From positions 310,001-374,000 of the forward strand of contig NZ_KI530754.1 of the NCBI RefSeq assembly GCF_000488255.1: 64,000 nt of DNA, in the 5' to 3' direction. Positions 17,239 to 25,999 of this stretch are shown here, piece by piece; positions within the stretch are counted from its first letter, which is position 1; each line of letters opens with the position of its first letter. Under the pieces are notes generated by a model that ran no database searches, had not been told where the DNA came from, and worked only from the letters and a program-made list of their open reading frames with translations. The DNA is from Acinetobacter indicus CIP 110367. Lineage in GTDB: Bacteria > Pseudomonadota > Gammaproteobacteria > Pseudomonadales > Moraxellaceae. Position numbers and translations under genes: made by a program.

Positions 17239-18027
17239 CTATTTAGAGCTGTTTTCGAGTGATTTTTTTAGCGTTTTAATCAGATTTTCCCGACTATTAT
17301 CAAGCTTTTCCAGCTCACTTGTCGAGCTGCTTTGCTGACTTTGTTTGACATGATATTGCCAGGCCGGAATCAGCACCTGCTGCGCTTCCTTAAACCGGTC
17401 CAACAAGGTAAATGACAGCTGCTGGCTCAGCTGCATCTGGGTAATGGCAATATCATTACTCGCCTGCAGTGTGCGCAGTGTATTTATTTTTTTAGATAAT
17501 CGTTCCGAGAAGTTATCTAAAGGATGTTGATGTTTCACAAAACTTGGATATTCAGTCAAAAATTCTTCAGCGGCGACAATATGCTGCGCCATCTGCTCTC
17601 TTAAGCCACGTAACTGCTGAAAACGCGCTTGAGATTTCTGAATTTCAATCTGTAATTTCTGGCTTAAATGATTGGCCTGATCGAGTAAGCGGTCCAGCTT
17701 TTTATAATATCCCACCTGACTGGAACCATATTCCAGATCAATCCCCAGCCATTTTTGCAGCGCATTAAATTTTCGTTTTTTCAGATATTTTTTGGAATCC
17801 GCCAGCATGCGGATCAATTCTTCAATGGTTTGACTGAGCTGCTGGGTCATGTGCGGATCAACCCCGTTTAACAGCACTGCCTGCGACTGAATGAGGGCAT
17901 CGGCATAATGATTTAATTTGTACTGGTCACTTAATACCGGCACCAGCTCATGACGCTTGATCGAGAGAATGGTATCCCGGTTCAGCTCCAGCTCTGTTAA
18001 TGGTTCTAACACATCTATTTGCGGCAT
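17239..18027 (-). CDS. Diverged, shortened TelA-like protein
   Basis: 262 residues, highly helical, rich in Gln, Leu and Lys. Its C-terminal half (LQASNDIAITQMQLSQQLSF, then LLDRFKEAQQVLIPAWQYHV) lines up by eye with the TelA core of the next gene (DKFYAIKNITLPAWKNQISL), and its KKRKFNALQKWLGIDLEY segment sits where TelA has FFGSLISKFKGAKQNF. It therefore looks like an old duplicate lacking about 110 residues. It is first gene of the operon. The separate function is unknown. Confidence 0.7.
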   Translation of the reverse strand: MPQIDVLEPLTELELNRDTILSIKRHELVPVLSDQYKLNHYADALIQSQAVLLNGVDPHMTQQLSQTIEELIRMLADSKKYLKKRKFNALQKWLGIDLEYGSSQVGYYKKLDRLLDQANHLSQKLQIEIQKSQARFQQLRGLREQMAQHIVAAEEFLTEYPSFVKHQHPLDNFSERLSKKINTLRTLQASNDIAITQMQLSQQLSFTLLDRFKEAQQVLIPAWQYHVKQSQQSSSTSELEKLDNSRENLIKTLKKSLENSSK

Positions 18028-18217
18028 AACATCATCAGCTTGATCAAATCATTTTTTATACTAAGACTTTTATATAAAGCAAGCTGTAGCTTTTTGCAAA
18101 TGCAGTAAAAGCGGAATATTTAAAATTAACAATATTTTACTGATCAATGACAGAGAGTGAATCCTCTCCTTTTCGCACATACTCATCAAATTTTTAAGCC
18201 AAATTGCAAAGACACAA

Positions 18218-18238
18218 AAGCCCTCAACTGAGGGCTTT
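18218..18238 (-). terminator. Terminator of rnk
   Basis: AAAGCCCTC, 4-base loop, GAGGGCTTT; on the minus strand it continues with TTTTGTG. It lies 20 bases past the rnk stop. Confidence 0.8.
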
Positions 18239-18258
18239 AATTTTTCACGCAGCGGAGA

Positions 18259-18663
18259 TTATAAATAATCACCTTCACGTTCCGGCTGATACAACACTTT
18301 ATCAATACGGACTTTCATAATATGGCCATCTGGTTGTGGCCATTCAATTTCCTGCCCTTCAGCCAGACCCAAAATGGCAGCTCCCACCGGCGCCAAAACA
18401 TTGACCTGGCCTTTATCACCACGGAAGTCATGCGGATACACCAAAGTAATTTCGGTCGGTTCCGGGAAAGGTGCGATGGTCACCAGCACACGCGCATTCA
18501 TGGTCACCACATTGCTTGGCACATCTTGCGGTGCAACCACTTCGGCACGCGCCAGCTCATCTTCCAGATGTTCCATGGTCGGGGTAAGTTTAGACTGATG
18601 TTCAAGCATGGTTTCTAAACGGTGCAAGTCTTGTTCAGACAAAATAATTGTCGGTTTATCCAT
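18259..18663 (-). CDS. rnk: Rnk, GreA/GreB-like nucleoside diphosphate kinase regulator
   Basis: 134 residues. An N-terminal short coiled coil (about 10-45: LHRLETMLEHQSK onwards) is followed by the GreA/GreB C-terminal FKBP-like domain (VTIAPFPEPTEITLVYPHD, VNVLAPVGAAILGLAEGQEI, WPQPDG). The short coil, unlike the long GreA coil, is typical of Rnk, which binds RNA polymerase and competes with Gre factors. It stands alone between terminators. Confidence 0.88.
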   Translation of the reverse strand: MDKPTIILSEQDLHRLETMLEHQSKLTPTMEHLEDELARAEVVAPQDVPSNVVTMNARVLVTIAPFPEPTEITLVYPHDFRGDKGQVNVLAPVGAAILGLAEGQEIEWPQPDGHIMKVRIDKVLYQPEREGDYL

Positions 18664-18790
18664 TCTTTGTTCCTTTATCGTTATCAGCCAAAAAATAAAA
18701 ATAATTGATCTATTTCACAAGTGCTATGCAACTGTTATAGCAGAATTTAATCCGGCTGAATAATTGCAATTTGTTTTTTAGCACCTATAA

Positions 18791-18817
18791 AAAAAGCTCC
18801 CTTGAGGGAGCTTTTTC
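18791..18817 (-). terminator. Terminator of glyA
   Basis: AAAAAGCTCCC, loop TTGA, GGGAGCTTTTT: symmetrical with A and T flanks, 13 bases beyond the glyA stop; usable in both directions. Confidence 0.88.
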
Positions 18818-18829
18818 TCAAGTGTGGGC

Positions 18830-20083
18830 TTATTTCGCGTAAACCGGGAATTTCGCGCAAACAGCTTCAACTTTTGCTTTGACATCAGCAATTACAGCTT
18901 CATCACCTTTGCTGTCCAGAATGTCAGCGATCCAGCCAGCCAGTTCACGTACTTCAGCTTCGCCGAAACCACGTGTGGTTACTGCTGGTGTACCAATACG
19001 GATACCAGAAGTAACGAATGGAGAACGTGGATCGTTTGGTACAGAGTTTTTGTTCACAGTAATGTGAGCAGCACCTAACCAAGCATCCGCATCTTTACCG
19101 GTGATGTCCTGTTTGATTAAAGATAACAGGAACAAGTGGTTTTTCGTACCGCCAGATACCACATCGTAACCGCGTTCGATTAACACTTCAGCCATCGCTT
19201 GTGCGTTTTTCACAACTTGTTGCTGATAGGCTTTGTATTCAGGCGCCATTGCTTCTTTAAAGCAGATTGCTTTTGCAGCAATCGCGTGAACCAGTGGACC
19301 ACCCTGGTTGCCTGGGAATACTGCTGATTGTAATTTCTTCTCGATTTCTTCGTTGGCTTTAGCCAGGATTAAACCAGAACGTGGACCACGTAGTGTTTTA
19401 TGGGTAGTGGTCGTAGTAACGTCAGCAATTTGTACTGGGTTCGGGTAAACGCCTGCAGCAACCAGACCAGCCACGTGTGCCATATCCACAAACAGGTAAG
19501 CGCCTACTTTATCCGCGATGTCACGGAAACGCTGCCAATCTACGATTTGGCTGTATGCAGAGAAACCAGCAACGATCATGCGTGGTTTGTGTTCTAAAGC
19601 CAGACGCTCAACTTCTTCATAGTCAATTTCGCCAGTTTCAGGATTTAAACCGTACTGAACCGCGTTATATGTTTTACCAGAGAAGCTAACTTTTGCACCA
19701 TGAGTCAAGTGACCACCGTGAGCCAGGCTCATACCCAAAACCGTATCGCCCGGGTTCAGTAATGCCAGGTAAACTGCAGAGTTTGCTTGAGAACCTGCGT
19801 GTGGCTGAACGTTAGCATAGTCAGCACCAAAGAGTTCTTTAGCACGGTCAATAGCCAATTGTTCAATAACGTCTACATATTCACAACCGCCGTAATAGCG
19901 TTTGCCTGGGTAGCCTTCTGCATATTTATTGGTCAGTTTTGAACCTTGAGCTTCCATTACTGCAGGTGAGCAATAGTTTTCAGAAGCAATTAGCTCAATA
20001 TGTGCTTCTTGACGCGCATCTTCATTAGAGATTGCTTGAGCTAAATCTGGATCAAAGTCAGCAATAGAGATATTGGCAAACAT
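18830..20083 (-). CDS. glyA: Serine hydroxymethyltransferase
   Basis: 417 residues from the ATG at 20083, which has AGGACC upstream; an ATG at 20101 would add six residues. Key segments are [25 protein letters not shown] N-terminus, [20 protein letters not shown], the PLP lysine in [17 protein letters not shown] (Lys after TTTTH), and [18 protein letters not shown]. It converts serine and tetrahydrofolate to glycine and methylene-tetrahydrofolate. The methylene-THF feeds MetF, encoded elsewhere in this window. Confidence 0.96.
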   Translation of the reverse strand: MFANISIADFDPDLAQAISNEDARQEAHIELIASENYCSPAVMEAQGSKLTNKYAEGYPGKRYYGGCEYVDVIEQLAIDRAKELFGADYANVQPHAGSQANSAVYLALLNPGDTVLGMSLAHGGHLTHGAKVSFSGKTYNAVQYGLNPETGEIDYEEVERLALEHKPRMIVAGFSAYSQIVDWQRFRDIADKVGAYLFVDMAHVAGLVAAGVYPNPVQIADVTTTTTHKTLRGPRSGLILAKANEEIEKKLQSAVFPGNQGGPLVHAIAAKAICFKEAMAPEYKAYQQQVVKNAQAMAEVLIERGYDVVSGGTKNHLFLLSLIKQDITGKDADAWLGAAHITVNKNSVPNDPRSPFVTSGIRIGTPAVTTRGFGEAEVRELAGWIADILDSKGDEAVIADVKAKVEAVCAKFPVYAK

Positions 20084-20187
20084 TAGCGAGGTCCTATTCA
20101 TGTAGGGCTTTTAAGCCGTGCTAAGATTGGCGCGTATTGTAGCATAAAGTTTGTGAACTGAGAGAATGAACTTTTCTCAGTTTTACA

Positions 20188-20226
20188 TAAAAATAGCTCA
20201 TGCCTCAGATAAAACACGAGCTATTT
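20188..20226 (-). terminator. Terminator of the lipase-like gene
   Basis: AAATAGCTC (20191-20199) pairs with GAGCTATTT (20218-20226), followed on the minus strand by TTTATG. It lies 35 bases past the stop. Confidence 0.75.
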
Positions 20227-20260
20227 CAAGTCAAAGCAATCTTTGTCTTAATTCAATGAC

Positions 20261-21490
20261 TTATTGAATAGGCATTAATGATTGCACATCTTTAACAATC
20301 TCATCCAAATTCTTCTCATACACAGTACTATGGTTCCAACTCATATCTACATGGTATTGAATATTCGATTGCTTAGCTGCTGGACCACTCAATAATAAAT
20401 CTGTTGCATCTTTAGGTACTACCGCATCAGCCCCACCTTGGTAAATAATAACTGGCTGATTCACTTTAACTTGTAACGGTTGAGAATCTTTCGATAAAAA
20501 TTGACTTACATCTGGCAAGCTTAAGAAATTTGGTTGCGTCCGCGGATATCCATCGATACTCCACTCATTTCCTGCAGCATATTGCCCCATTGCTTCCCCT
20601 AATTTTTCGCCTAAAAAATCAGAACATTCAGTGTCTGCAAGTGCAGCTATCCCATCTGTAGGAGATTTAAATACTTGCTGATAGCTTAGACTAGGATTTT
20701 TATTTCTTAGTCCCGCCGTAATCAATGCGGTATAAGTATCCAACATAGCTAAGGTATTAATTTTATCTCCTACATTTGTTAATTGGGCAGCTCTCTGTTC
20801 TCCCACAGTCAAAATCGCAGCTAAATTAGAAGCAGGTGCGATCGCAATCGTACCTTTATAATCCAACTGAGCACGTGATGCAAACTGCGCAGCCCCTAAT
20901 GCAGCATGTCCGCCCTGAGAGTGTCCAACGGTCATCCACTGTTTAGCGGCTCGATTACCCAAATAATGTCTTGCAGCGACCACCGCATCAGTAATAGAAA
21001 ATGCAGCACTTTGTAAATTTAAGAAAGGATGTGCTTCATTTTCACTTGGCTCACCTAAACCCTCATAGTCTGGGGCGACCACGACATAACCTGCTGCCAG
21101 CAATTGATCAATCATACCCTTAATATACATATTTAAAGGTGCTTTACTCGGTGCACAAGCATCTGCCACACCCGTTGTGCCGTGCGCCCAAACCACAATT
21201 GGCCAACCTGTTAATGGCGGTGCAGTTTTAGGTGTAAATAATAAAGCGGTTGCTTGTACTTCACTCCCATGTACCCCTAGCATTTTATAGGTCATTTTTA
21301 CACTTTGATCTGCTGTTGCCGCCATATCTGACAATATGTAAGCTTCAGGTGTGACAACCAAAGGATTACTAATACTGTGTTTCGGAATACCATCATCAAT
21401 GATGACTGCGCTGTTGTCATTGTCATCATTACATGCCGTTAAAAATAAACTGCTGCTGGCCAACGCCACGCTAAGCCAAATTTTTCTCAT
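20261..21490 (-). CDS. Secretory lipase/prolyl-oligopeptidase-like alpha/beta hydrolase lipoprotein
   Basis: 409 residues. The lipoprotein signal ends in FLTAC (Cys20), followed by an acidic NDDNDN linker. The hydrolase fold shows the oxyanion strand IVVWAHGTTGV, nucleophile elbow VGHSQGGHAA (Ser), a likely acid in YQGGADAVVPKDATD and a C-terminal His in SWNHSTVYE. This matches bacterial secretory lipases and AB-hydrolases of about 400 residues. Substrate is unknown: ester or triglyceride is likely. Codon use is more AT-rich than its neighbours, which hints at separate ancestry. Stand-alone gene with its own terminator. Confidence 0.82.
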   Translation of the reverse strand: MRKIWLSVALASSSLFLTACNDDNDNSAVIIDDGIPKHSISNPLVVTPEAYILSDMAATADQSVKMTYKMLGVHGSEVQATALLFTPKTAPPLTGWPIVVWAHGTTGVADACAPSKAPLNMYIKGMIDQLLAAGYVVVAPDYEGLGEPSENEAHPFLNLQSAAFSITDAVVAARHYLGNRAAKQWMTVGHSQGGHAALGAAQFASRAQLDYKGTIAIAPASNLAAILTVGEQRAAQLTNVGDKINTLAMLDTYTALITAGLRNKNPSLSYQQVFKSPTDGIAALADTECSDFLGEKLGEAMGQYAAGNEWSIDGYPRTQPNFLSLPDVSQFLSKDSQPLQVKVNQPVIIYQGGADAVVPKDATDLLLSGPAAKQSNIQYHVDMSWNHSTVYEKNLDEIVKDVQSLMPIQ

Positions 21491-21741
21491 CTGATTATCC
21501 TTATACAGGTATTATTCTAAAGTTGCGTCCTTCGCAATTTTCACTTTTACGCTGTTTCCTGCGCTCAGGCAATATCAGTGCAATTAATATATAAGTGTAT
21601 TGTATTAAAATAGAGTCACTTATCTTTAAAATAGATAAGCTGAACGGCCCACAAATGCCGATTATTCGCCCGACAGCCCTGTAACTTTCAACATGATAGT
21701 GTTAGATTGCTTTTTAAACCCCTTAACAAGCGAATGAGCAC

Positions 21742-22440
21742 ATGCACGCGATTATTCTCGACACTGAAACCCATACCCTGAATGGTTATCCGATCGAAGT
21801 TGCCTATGCGCCCATTCAATTACAACAGGGCAAAATCAGCCTGGATAAATCGCAAATTTTTGACCAGTTTTATCAGGTCGATGAACCGATTTCCTATGCC
21901 GCGATGGCCGTGCATCATATTCTGGAATCCGACCTGCTTGATCAGCCGCATTACAGCAGTTTCCGCCTGCCTGAAGAAACGCTGTATATCATTGGTCACA
22001 ATATTGATTACGACATTCGCGCTATTCAAAAATGCGGTGTTGATACTTCTCATATTAAAGCGATTTGTACCCTTGCTCTAGCGCGTCTGGTCTGGCCCGA
22101 TGTTGAAGCGCACAATATTTCTGCCTTAATTTACATGATCAGCAAAGGCAGCGAAAAAGCCCGCGATATGATTAAAAAAGCCCATCGGGCCGATATGGAT
22201 ATTATTTTGACCGCCAATATCCTGATGCATATTGTGCATCATCTGCAAATTGACAGTATTGAAGCCTTATATGCTGCATCTGAAGATGCCCGTATTCCAC
22301 GTGTCATGAGTTTTGGTAAGCATCGTGGTACAGCCATTGCCGATTTACCAAATGATTATATCCAATGGTTGCTGCGTCAGGATGAACTTGACCCTTATTT
22401 AAGAAAAGCCCTTGAGAACGCCAACATCGTCACACTCTAA
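21742..22440 (+). CDS. ExoX-like 3'-5' exonuclease with C-terminal DUF3820 module
   Basis: 232 residues. DnaQ-like DEDD exonuclease residues are visible: D7 and E9 in IILDTETHT, D in GHNIDYDIRAI, and the H-x-x-x-D pair in HRADMDIILT. The C-terminal part MSFGKHRGTAIADLPNDYIQ followed by WLLRQ matches the DUF3820 module found in ExoX homologues and in phage and exonuclease proteins. Likely role is trimming of single-stranded DNA 3' ends in repair. The gene stands alone. Confidence 0.82.
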   Translation: MHAIILDTETHTLNGYPIEVAYAPIQLQQGKISLDKSQIFDQFYQVDEPISYAAMAVHHILESDLLDQPHYSSFRLPEETLYIIGHNIDYDIRAIQKCGVDTSHIKAICTLALARLVWPDVEAHNISALIYMISKGSEKARDMIKKAHRADMDIILTANILMHIVHHLQIDSIEALYAASEDARIPRVMSFGKHRGTAIADLPNDYIQWLLRQDELDPYLRKALENANIVTL

Positions 22441-22526
22441 GCCCAACAATGTCATAATCCCTTCATATTAGTGTAATTTTCATTCTTTATAGTCAGCCTT
22501 AATTTATTTGGGGAATAAATTAAGGC

Positions 22527-23222
22527 ATGATTCATTATCATAAAACACAGTTGGGCATTGACGCCCTGCAACAACGCCAGCGGCAATTGAATGCACGTCA
22601 ACGCCGTCTTCTGGTGCTAATTGGAACCGAAGATTTCGAGCAATTGGGCGACCAGTTTAAACAGCGTATTGCTACGCCAGAATTAATTGAACAATTGCTG
22701 GAGATGGGTTTAATCAGCTCTGCTGCGACCGAGCCAGCCGAAGCAGAAATTTTGGTGCCAGCTCAAGCCGAACCGCAAAGTGAAGCAGCCTCTACCCTAC
22801 GTTCAGAAATTAAAACCACCTTAAATACGCCGGTACCAAAACTGGTGGAAAAATGGGTCGAACATATTATTGCCCCGTCTTCAGCGGCCAAAGTGGCTGA
22901 AGCCGAACCCGCCGCGATTGCTCCAGAAATTCCGGTCCTGGAAATTGAAGTACCACCAGAAGTGGAGCCAGAGCCAGAACCGCTGGTTGCCTTGAGCTTT
23001 GAAGACACCAAGCAATTAATGGCCAGCTTGTTGCAGCGTTATTGTGGCCTAATGGCCAAGCAGCTTATTCTCCGCATTCAGGCTGCACCGGATATTCGTA
23101 GCCTGAAACTGTGCCAAATGCAGTGGATCACCGAATTACAGGAATCGCGTTTGCCACCAAAAGAACTGAACCATGCTTTACAGCAAATTAACTTTTCGCT
23201 GCAAAGCCTGCAAAGCACCTGA
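22527..23222 (+). CDS. Unknown protein with acidic Ala/Glu/Pro-rich linker
   Basis: 231 residues, unrecognised. A compact N-terminal part (about 1-72, ending ATPELIEQLLEMGLIS) looks like a small winged-helix or helical regulator fold. Residues about 73-150 are rich in Ala, Glu, Pro and Val and are probably disordered. A C-terminal helical part (about 152-230) begins SFEDTKQLMASLLQRY. Acinetobacter and relatives carry similar two-ended proteins, as I recall, without known function. The ribosome site is GGGGAATAAATTAAGG. Confidence 0.65.
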   Translation: MIHYHKTQLGIDALQQRQRQLNARQRRLLVLIGTEDFEQLGDQFKQRIATPELIEQLLEMGLISSAATEPAEAEILVPAQAEPQSEAASTLRSEIKTTLNTPVPKLVEKWVEHIIAPSSAAKVAEAEPAAIAPEIPVLEIEVPPEVEPEPEPLVALSFEDTKQLMASLLQRYCGLMAKQLILRIQAAPDIRSLKLCQMQWITELQESRLPPKELNHALQQINFSLQSLQST

Positions 23223-23438
23223 AGATTCATATAATTTTGCTTCACTTTAAGTCTTTTTTCATCTAAGAATTTTCTTTATACATGCTAAAAACTTTTATAA
23301 ATAGCGGTTATTGTTCAGCTTTTAGAAAAATAATTAAAAATAAGCAATCCTTTCTTAAAACACTAAGACTTAAGACCAATAGTGAGATTGGCCACAGCAC
23401 GGCATAACAACAGCTCTGTATTCTGTTGGGAATGAAGC

Positions 23439-23789
23439 ATGTCTGCTCTGCACTACCTGCAATTTGAACCCTTTGATAATCCGATGCAACTCAGCAAAGT
23501 CGGAAACTGGGTCATCACCTTTTTAAGTCCTAAAGACGAACTCAAGCAGATTCAACTGGCCATTACCCATGTCATTCCACGTCAGGTTTCCGCACAGTTA
23601 CAGCCCCGCCGTATCATCATTCACAGCACCGAACATGAACAGCGCTGGCTGATTCAGGCGATTGAATGCTTCGATAGCACTCGCAATCAGGAAATCATCC
23701 TGAACGCCGCAGATGAAACCGCCCAACAGATGCTGCGCAGCATTTTACAGGAATTTCATAAATACGATGTGGATGTCAGCCTGATTTAA
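23439..23789 (+). CDS. Small unknown protein
   Basis: 116 residues, no signal peptide or membrane segment. The mixed pattern of short hydrophobic strands and helices (NWVITFLSPKDELKQIQLAI, then RRIIIHSTEHEQRWLIQAIE) suggests a compact alpha/beta domain. No family recognised. It stands about 215 bases after the previous gene and has a weak upstream ribosome site, GGGAATGAAGC. Confidence 0.6.
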   Translation: MSALHYLQFEPFDNPMQLSKVGNWVITFLSPKDELKQIQLAITHVIPRQVSAQLQPRRIIIHSTEHEQRWLIQAIECFDSTRNQEIILNAADETAQQMLRSILQEFHKYDVDVSLI

Positions 23790-23921
23790 AGCGGTTAAAG
23801 TGAAATCATCACCTGTTTTGAAGTCTTTGAAGATCAGGCATCGCTTTTTACAACTTTATGCATGCAAAATGGGCACAAGTCTTTTAGAATCAGGTCACTT
23901 ATAAATAAAGAGTAAAGACGT

Positions 23922-24212
23922 ATGAGTCGGCATATCCCTAAGTCTGCGAACCTCACCGCCTTAACCATTTCTCATTTTTATCCGAGCTTGGATCAATGTT
24001 TACATGCCTTGTTTCATTATCATCAAGGCCCACAATTAACGCTTAAAAATGATCCGGTATCTTCGCAGCATGTCTGTGTACAACAACGTACACGAGGTCG
24101 TTTGAAAAAAGAAATCCGCTTAAATAAAACAGAAGTTGAGCAGGCCAATAAAAATCGTCTGGCGCTTTATCAACTGTTGGCGCATGTGCTGAATCAGTTT
24201 GAAACCGCTTAG
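23922..24212 (+). CDS. Small unknown basic protein
   Basis: 96 residues, basic (RTRGRLKKEIRLNKTEVEQ), with helical stretches at both ends and no membrane segment. AAGAG upstream serves as ribosome site. The downstream hairpin acts as terminator. The family is not recognised; the basic centre could bind nucleic acid, which is inference only. Confidence 0.6.
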   Translation: MSRHIPKSANLTALTISHFYPSLDQCLHALFHYHQGPQLTLKNDPVSSQHVCVQQRTRGRLKKEIRLNKTEVEQANKNRLALYQLLAHVLNQFETA

Positions 24213-24225
24213 GCCAGCTTAAAAC

Positions 24226-24256
24226 AAGAAACTTAGCAAATGCTAAGTTTCTTTCT
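24226..24256. terminator. Bidirectional terminator between two convergent small genes
   Basis: AAGAAACTTAGCA (24226-24238) pairs with TGCTAAGTTTCTT (24241-24253) over 13 bp with a 2-base gap. T-rich tracts follow on both strands, suiting the plus-strand 96-residue gene and the minus-strand 72-residue gene. Confidence 0.8.
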
Positions 24257-24473
24257 ATTCAATAATTTTATAAATATTATTGCTCTTCTGGCTTTCAAAA
24301 AATAATTCAATACTTGGCAGGATAATTTCATCCTCGACAATAATATGGTCAATTTTCTTAAATAACGGCAATTCAGCTGTTTTGGCATTTTCAGCAATCT
24401 GACGCAGCTGTGCTTTGGCATCATAACGGTGCTGATACTGATCTTCTACTTTAATATCAATTAATTGGCTCAT
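24255..24473 (-). CDS. Small acidic unknown protein
   Basis: 72 residues, mostly helical with charged residues (DAKAQLRQIAENAKTAELP, IDHIIVEDEIILPSIELFFE). GAGGAAATAACC directly precedes the ATG, an excellent ribosome site that supports it over an overlapping frame (24233-24424). A TATAAC-like -10 lies some 45 bp upstream on the same strand. No family recognised. Confidence 0.6.
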   Translation of the reverse strand: MSQLIDIKVEDQYQHRYDAKAQLRQIAENAKTAELPLFKKIDHIIVEDEIILPSIELFFESQKSNNIYKIIE

Positions 24474-24562
24474 GGTTATTTCCTCTTATCATTGGTTTTC
24501 TTGAAGACAATTTGTTATAGCATAGCTGATTTAAGTTTGACTAAACAGAGTTGTTAATTTGT

Positions 24563-24591
24563 TTGACAATGTTAATTCTATGCTTTATTAG
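24563..24591 (+). promoter_or_regulatory. Candidate sigma-70 promoter, plus strand, with no ORF behind it
   Basis: TTGACA (perfect) and TATTAG separated by 17 bases. The next plus-strand signal is the terminator at 24707-24735, so a transcript of about 138 bases with no convincing ORF would result. Confidence 0.4.
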
Positions 24592-24706
24592 GTCAGTATA
24601 ATTAAAAATAAGTGATTGATTTTTATGGTTTAACATTTTATCCGATTTTTCTTATTCTTAACAATTTGCTCAATGTGACGCTCAATTCATCGTTATTTTA
24701 AGCAAG

Positions 24707-24735
24707 AAAAAGCTCGCATTGCTGCGAGCTTTTTT
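24707..24735. terminator. Strong bidirectional terminator without an adjacent CDS
   Basis: AGCTCGCA (24711-24718) and TGCGAGCT (24723-24730) with a 4-base loop, flanked by five A on the left and five T on the right. No protein gene ends at it on either strand, so it probably ends one or two non-coding transcripts. Confidence 0.8.
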
Positions 24736-24946
24736 ATGTTGGAAGGCTAGTGCTAGATCTATTGTTTAAACCGGAGTTACAAACTCAACAAGCTGTCATT
24801 GATCCGTCCAACTACATCGTAGCGTCTTTGTTTTGCGACCTACTGTACGTTCACTATAGTCCCCTTCGGCTTGGATTGGCAAGCCTTCTAACATTTCTCA
24901 GCATTTGTATAGCAAAAAGCCTATTGAACAAAAATTAATCAGGCTT
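24707..24946 (-). ncRNA. Candidate structured small RNA (minus strand)
   Basis: About 235 bases ending at the bidirectional terminator. A perfect -10 box TATAAT lies at 24952-24947 on the minus strand, but the -35 is poor. Two hairpins are visible: GGCTTG/CAAGCC at 24868-24885, and GTAG-bulge-GTC pairing with GACCTAC at 24819-24843. The section is more GC-rich than the flanks and has no convincing ORF on the minus strand. The strand is not certain; the plus-strand alternative would be the leader of the 60-residue membrane protein. No named RNA family recognised. Confidence 0.35.
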
Positions 24947-24952
24947 ATTATA

Positions 24953-25127
24953 TTTCTGTCGTGAAATTCAGCCTTATTTTTCTCAGCGCATCTGCTCTCA
25001 TTTTCACCCTGCTCTATCGCTAGATTGATAGCAAATAATCGCCGGCAACAGAATGAAACATAAGTCTTTTTCTAAATTCTGCGTTATCCGTTATAGTGGA
25101 CTTGAGACATTAAATTAAAAAGAGGAA
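24953..25127. other. Gene-free spacer before the small membrane protein
   Basis: Moderately AT-rich with no ORF, tRNA or clear repeat. AGAGGAATTGAAG immediately ahead of ATG 25134 is the ribosome site of the next gene. Confidence 0.5.
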
Positions 25128-25133
25128 TTGAAG

Positions 25134-25316
25134 ATGCAAAAATTTATTATTCTGTTTGCATTCTGCCTGTTTGCAGTTTTAGGTCTAGGTTTTATCGTGT
25201 ATCAATTCTTGAGCAACATGCCAAGCGTCGAGTACTGGATTATGCTGTTAATTCCAGCCTTCGCAGTTCCTATTTTAACGGCCCTGATTGTGTATCAGGA
25301 ACCGAATCATCCATAA
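25134..25316 (+). CDS. Small two-helix membrane protein
   Basis: 60 residues from ATG 25134, chosen because AGAGGA lies seven bases upstream; a TTG two codons earlier is less likely. Two hydrophobic helices (FIILFAFCLFAVLGLGFIVY, and MLLIPAFAVPILTALIVYQ) joined by a short loop SNMPSVEYW make it an inner-membrane hairpin protein. The C-terminus QEPNHP is short and polar. Function unknown. Followed by a strong terminator. Confidence 0.7.
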   Translation: MQKFIILFAFCLFAVLGLGFIVYQFLSNMPSVEYWIMLLIPAFAVPILTALIVYQEPNHP

Positions 25317-25355
25317 TGAATAAGCTAGATACGACTCATTGATCCCCTATTTATC

Positions 25356-25385
25356 AAAAGGACGCTCAATTCAGCGTCCTTTTTC
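25356..25385 (+). terminator. Terminator of the small membrane-protein gene
   Basis: AGGACGCT (25359-25366), 6-base loop, AGCGTCCT (25373-25380), then TTTTT. Confidence 0.88.
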
Positions 25386-25416
25386 TGTGATTATTTTTCT
25401 TGGATTATGTCTAGCT

Positions 25417-25635
25417 TTACTTGAGTTGCACCGGATCTTCGCTGGTCGATTCAATGATGTAATCAATATTTTCAACCAGGTCTTTATTAAACAGCCTGAC
25501 TTTTGCCCGCGCATTGGCATATTCGAAAAACAGACCCTCTACAATTGCTTTTTCACGCGATTCTGTCATGCCAATTTCATGATCATTCGGCACAAAATAG
25601 ACTTCTTCAGGAATTAATTTAACGATATAACCCAT
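25417..25635 (-). CDS. Small acidic unknown protein
   Basis: 72 residues (GYIVKLIPEEVYFVPNDHEI, then ARAKVRLFNKDLVENIDYII), acidic and without a signal. The residue pattern, with alternating hydrophobic strands and charged turns, is more protein-like than the opposing frame on the plus strand. An AAGAG lies 10 bases upstream of the ATG. No family recognised. Confidence 0.5.
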   Translation of the reverse strand: MGYIVKLIPEEVYFVPNDHEIGMTESREKAIVEGLFFEYANARAKVRLFNKDLVENIDYIIESTSEDPVQLK

Positions 25636-25999
25636 TGTTCTGACTCTTATGGTGTTTTAGTAATTTACCCTGCGACATTTATAGGCTGAAAAATCGCTTC
25701 CGGCTATGGCGAATTCATCCGACAGTTATGCTTATTTTTGATATGCCATCTCAATGCCAGTCATATAAAGAAAAAATATTTTAAAACCATATAGATTATT
25801 TAAATTTAGGTGCTTCTATATTTCACTAAACTGATCTGATGTAGTGACGAGATTTTTCTGATTAAACAGATTTTTTATTCAGCCTTTCTGTCCTAATGTA
25901 AAGCTTAAAGCGGATGTTTCTATTTTGTGGGTGATGAGGCGATAAAAATCTAGAAATGATGATTCTTTAATCCAAATAAAGATAAAAAATGCAAAGAAA
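25636..25999. other. Gene-free AT-rich stretch
   Basis: About 360 bases without an ORF above 50 codons, tRNA or clear inverted repeat. It leads into a possible decayed small ORF at 26000. Confidence 0.5.

Noticed and set aside
24750..24938. 62-codon plus-strand ORF after the orphan terminator
   Set aside because: No ribosome site and it covers palindromic, structured sequence; more likely non-coding.
25339..25617. Plus-strand ORF opposite the 72-residue minus-strand gene
   Set aside because: It begins in the terminator of the small membrane-protein gene and lacks a ribosome site; the minus frame has better composition.
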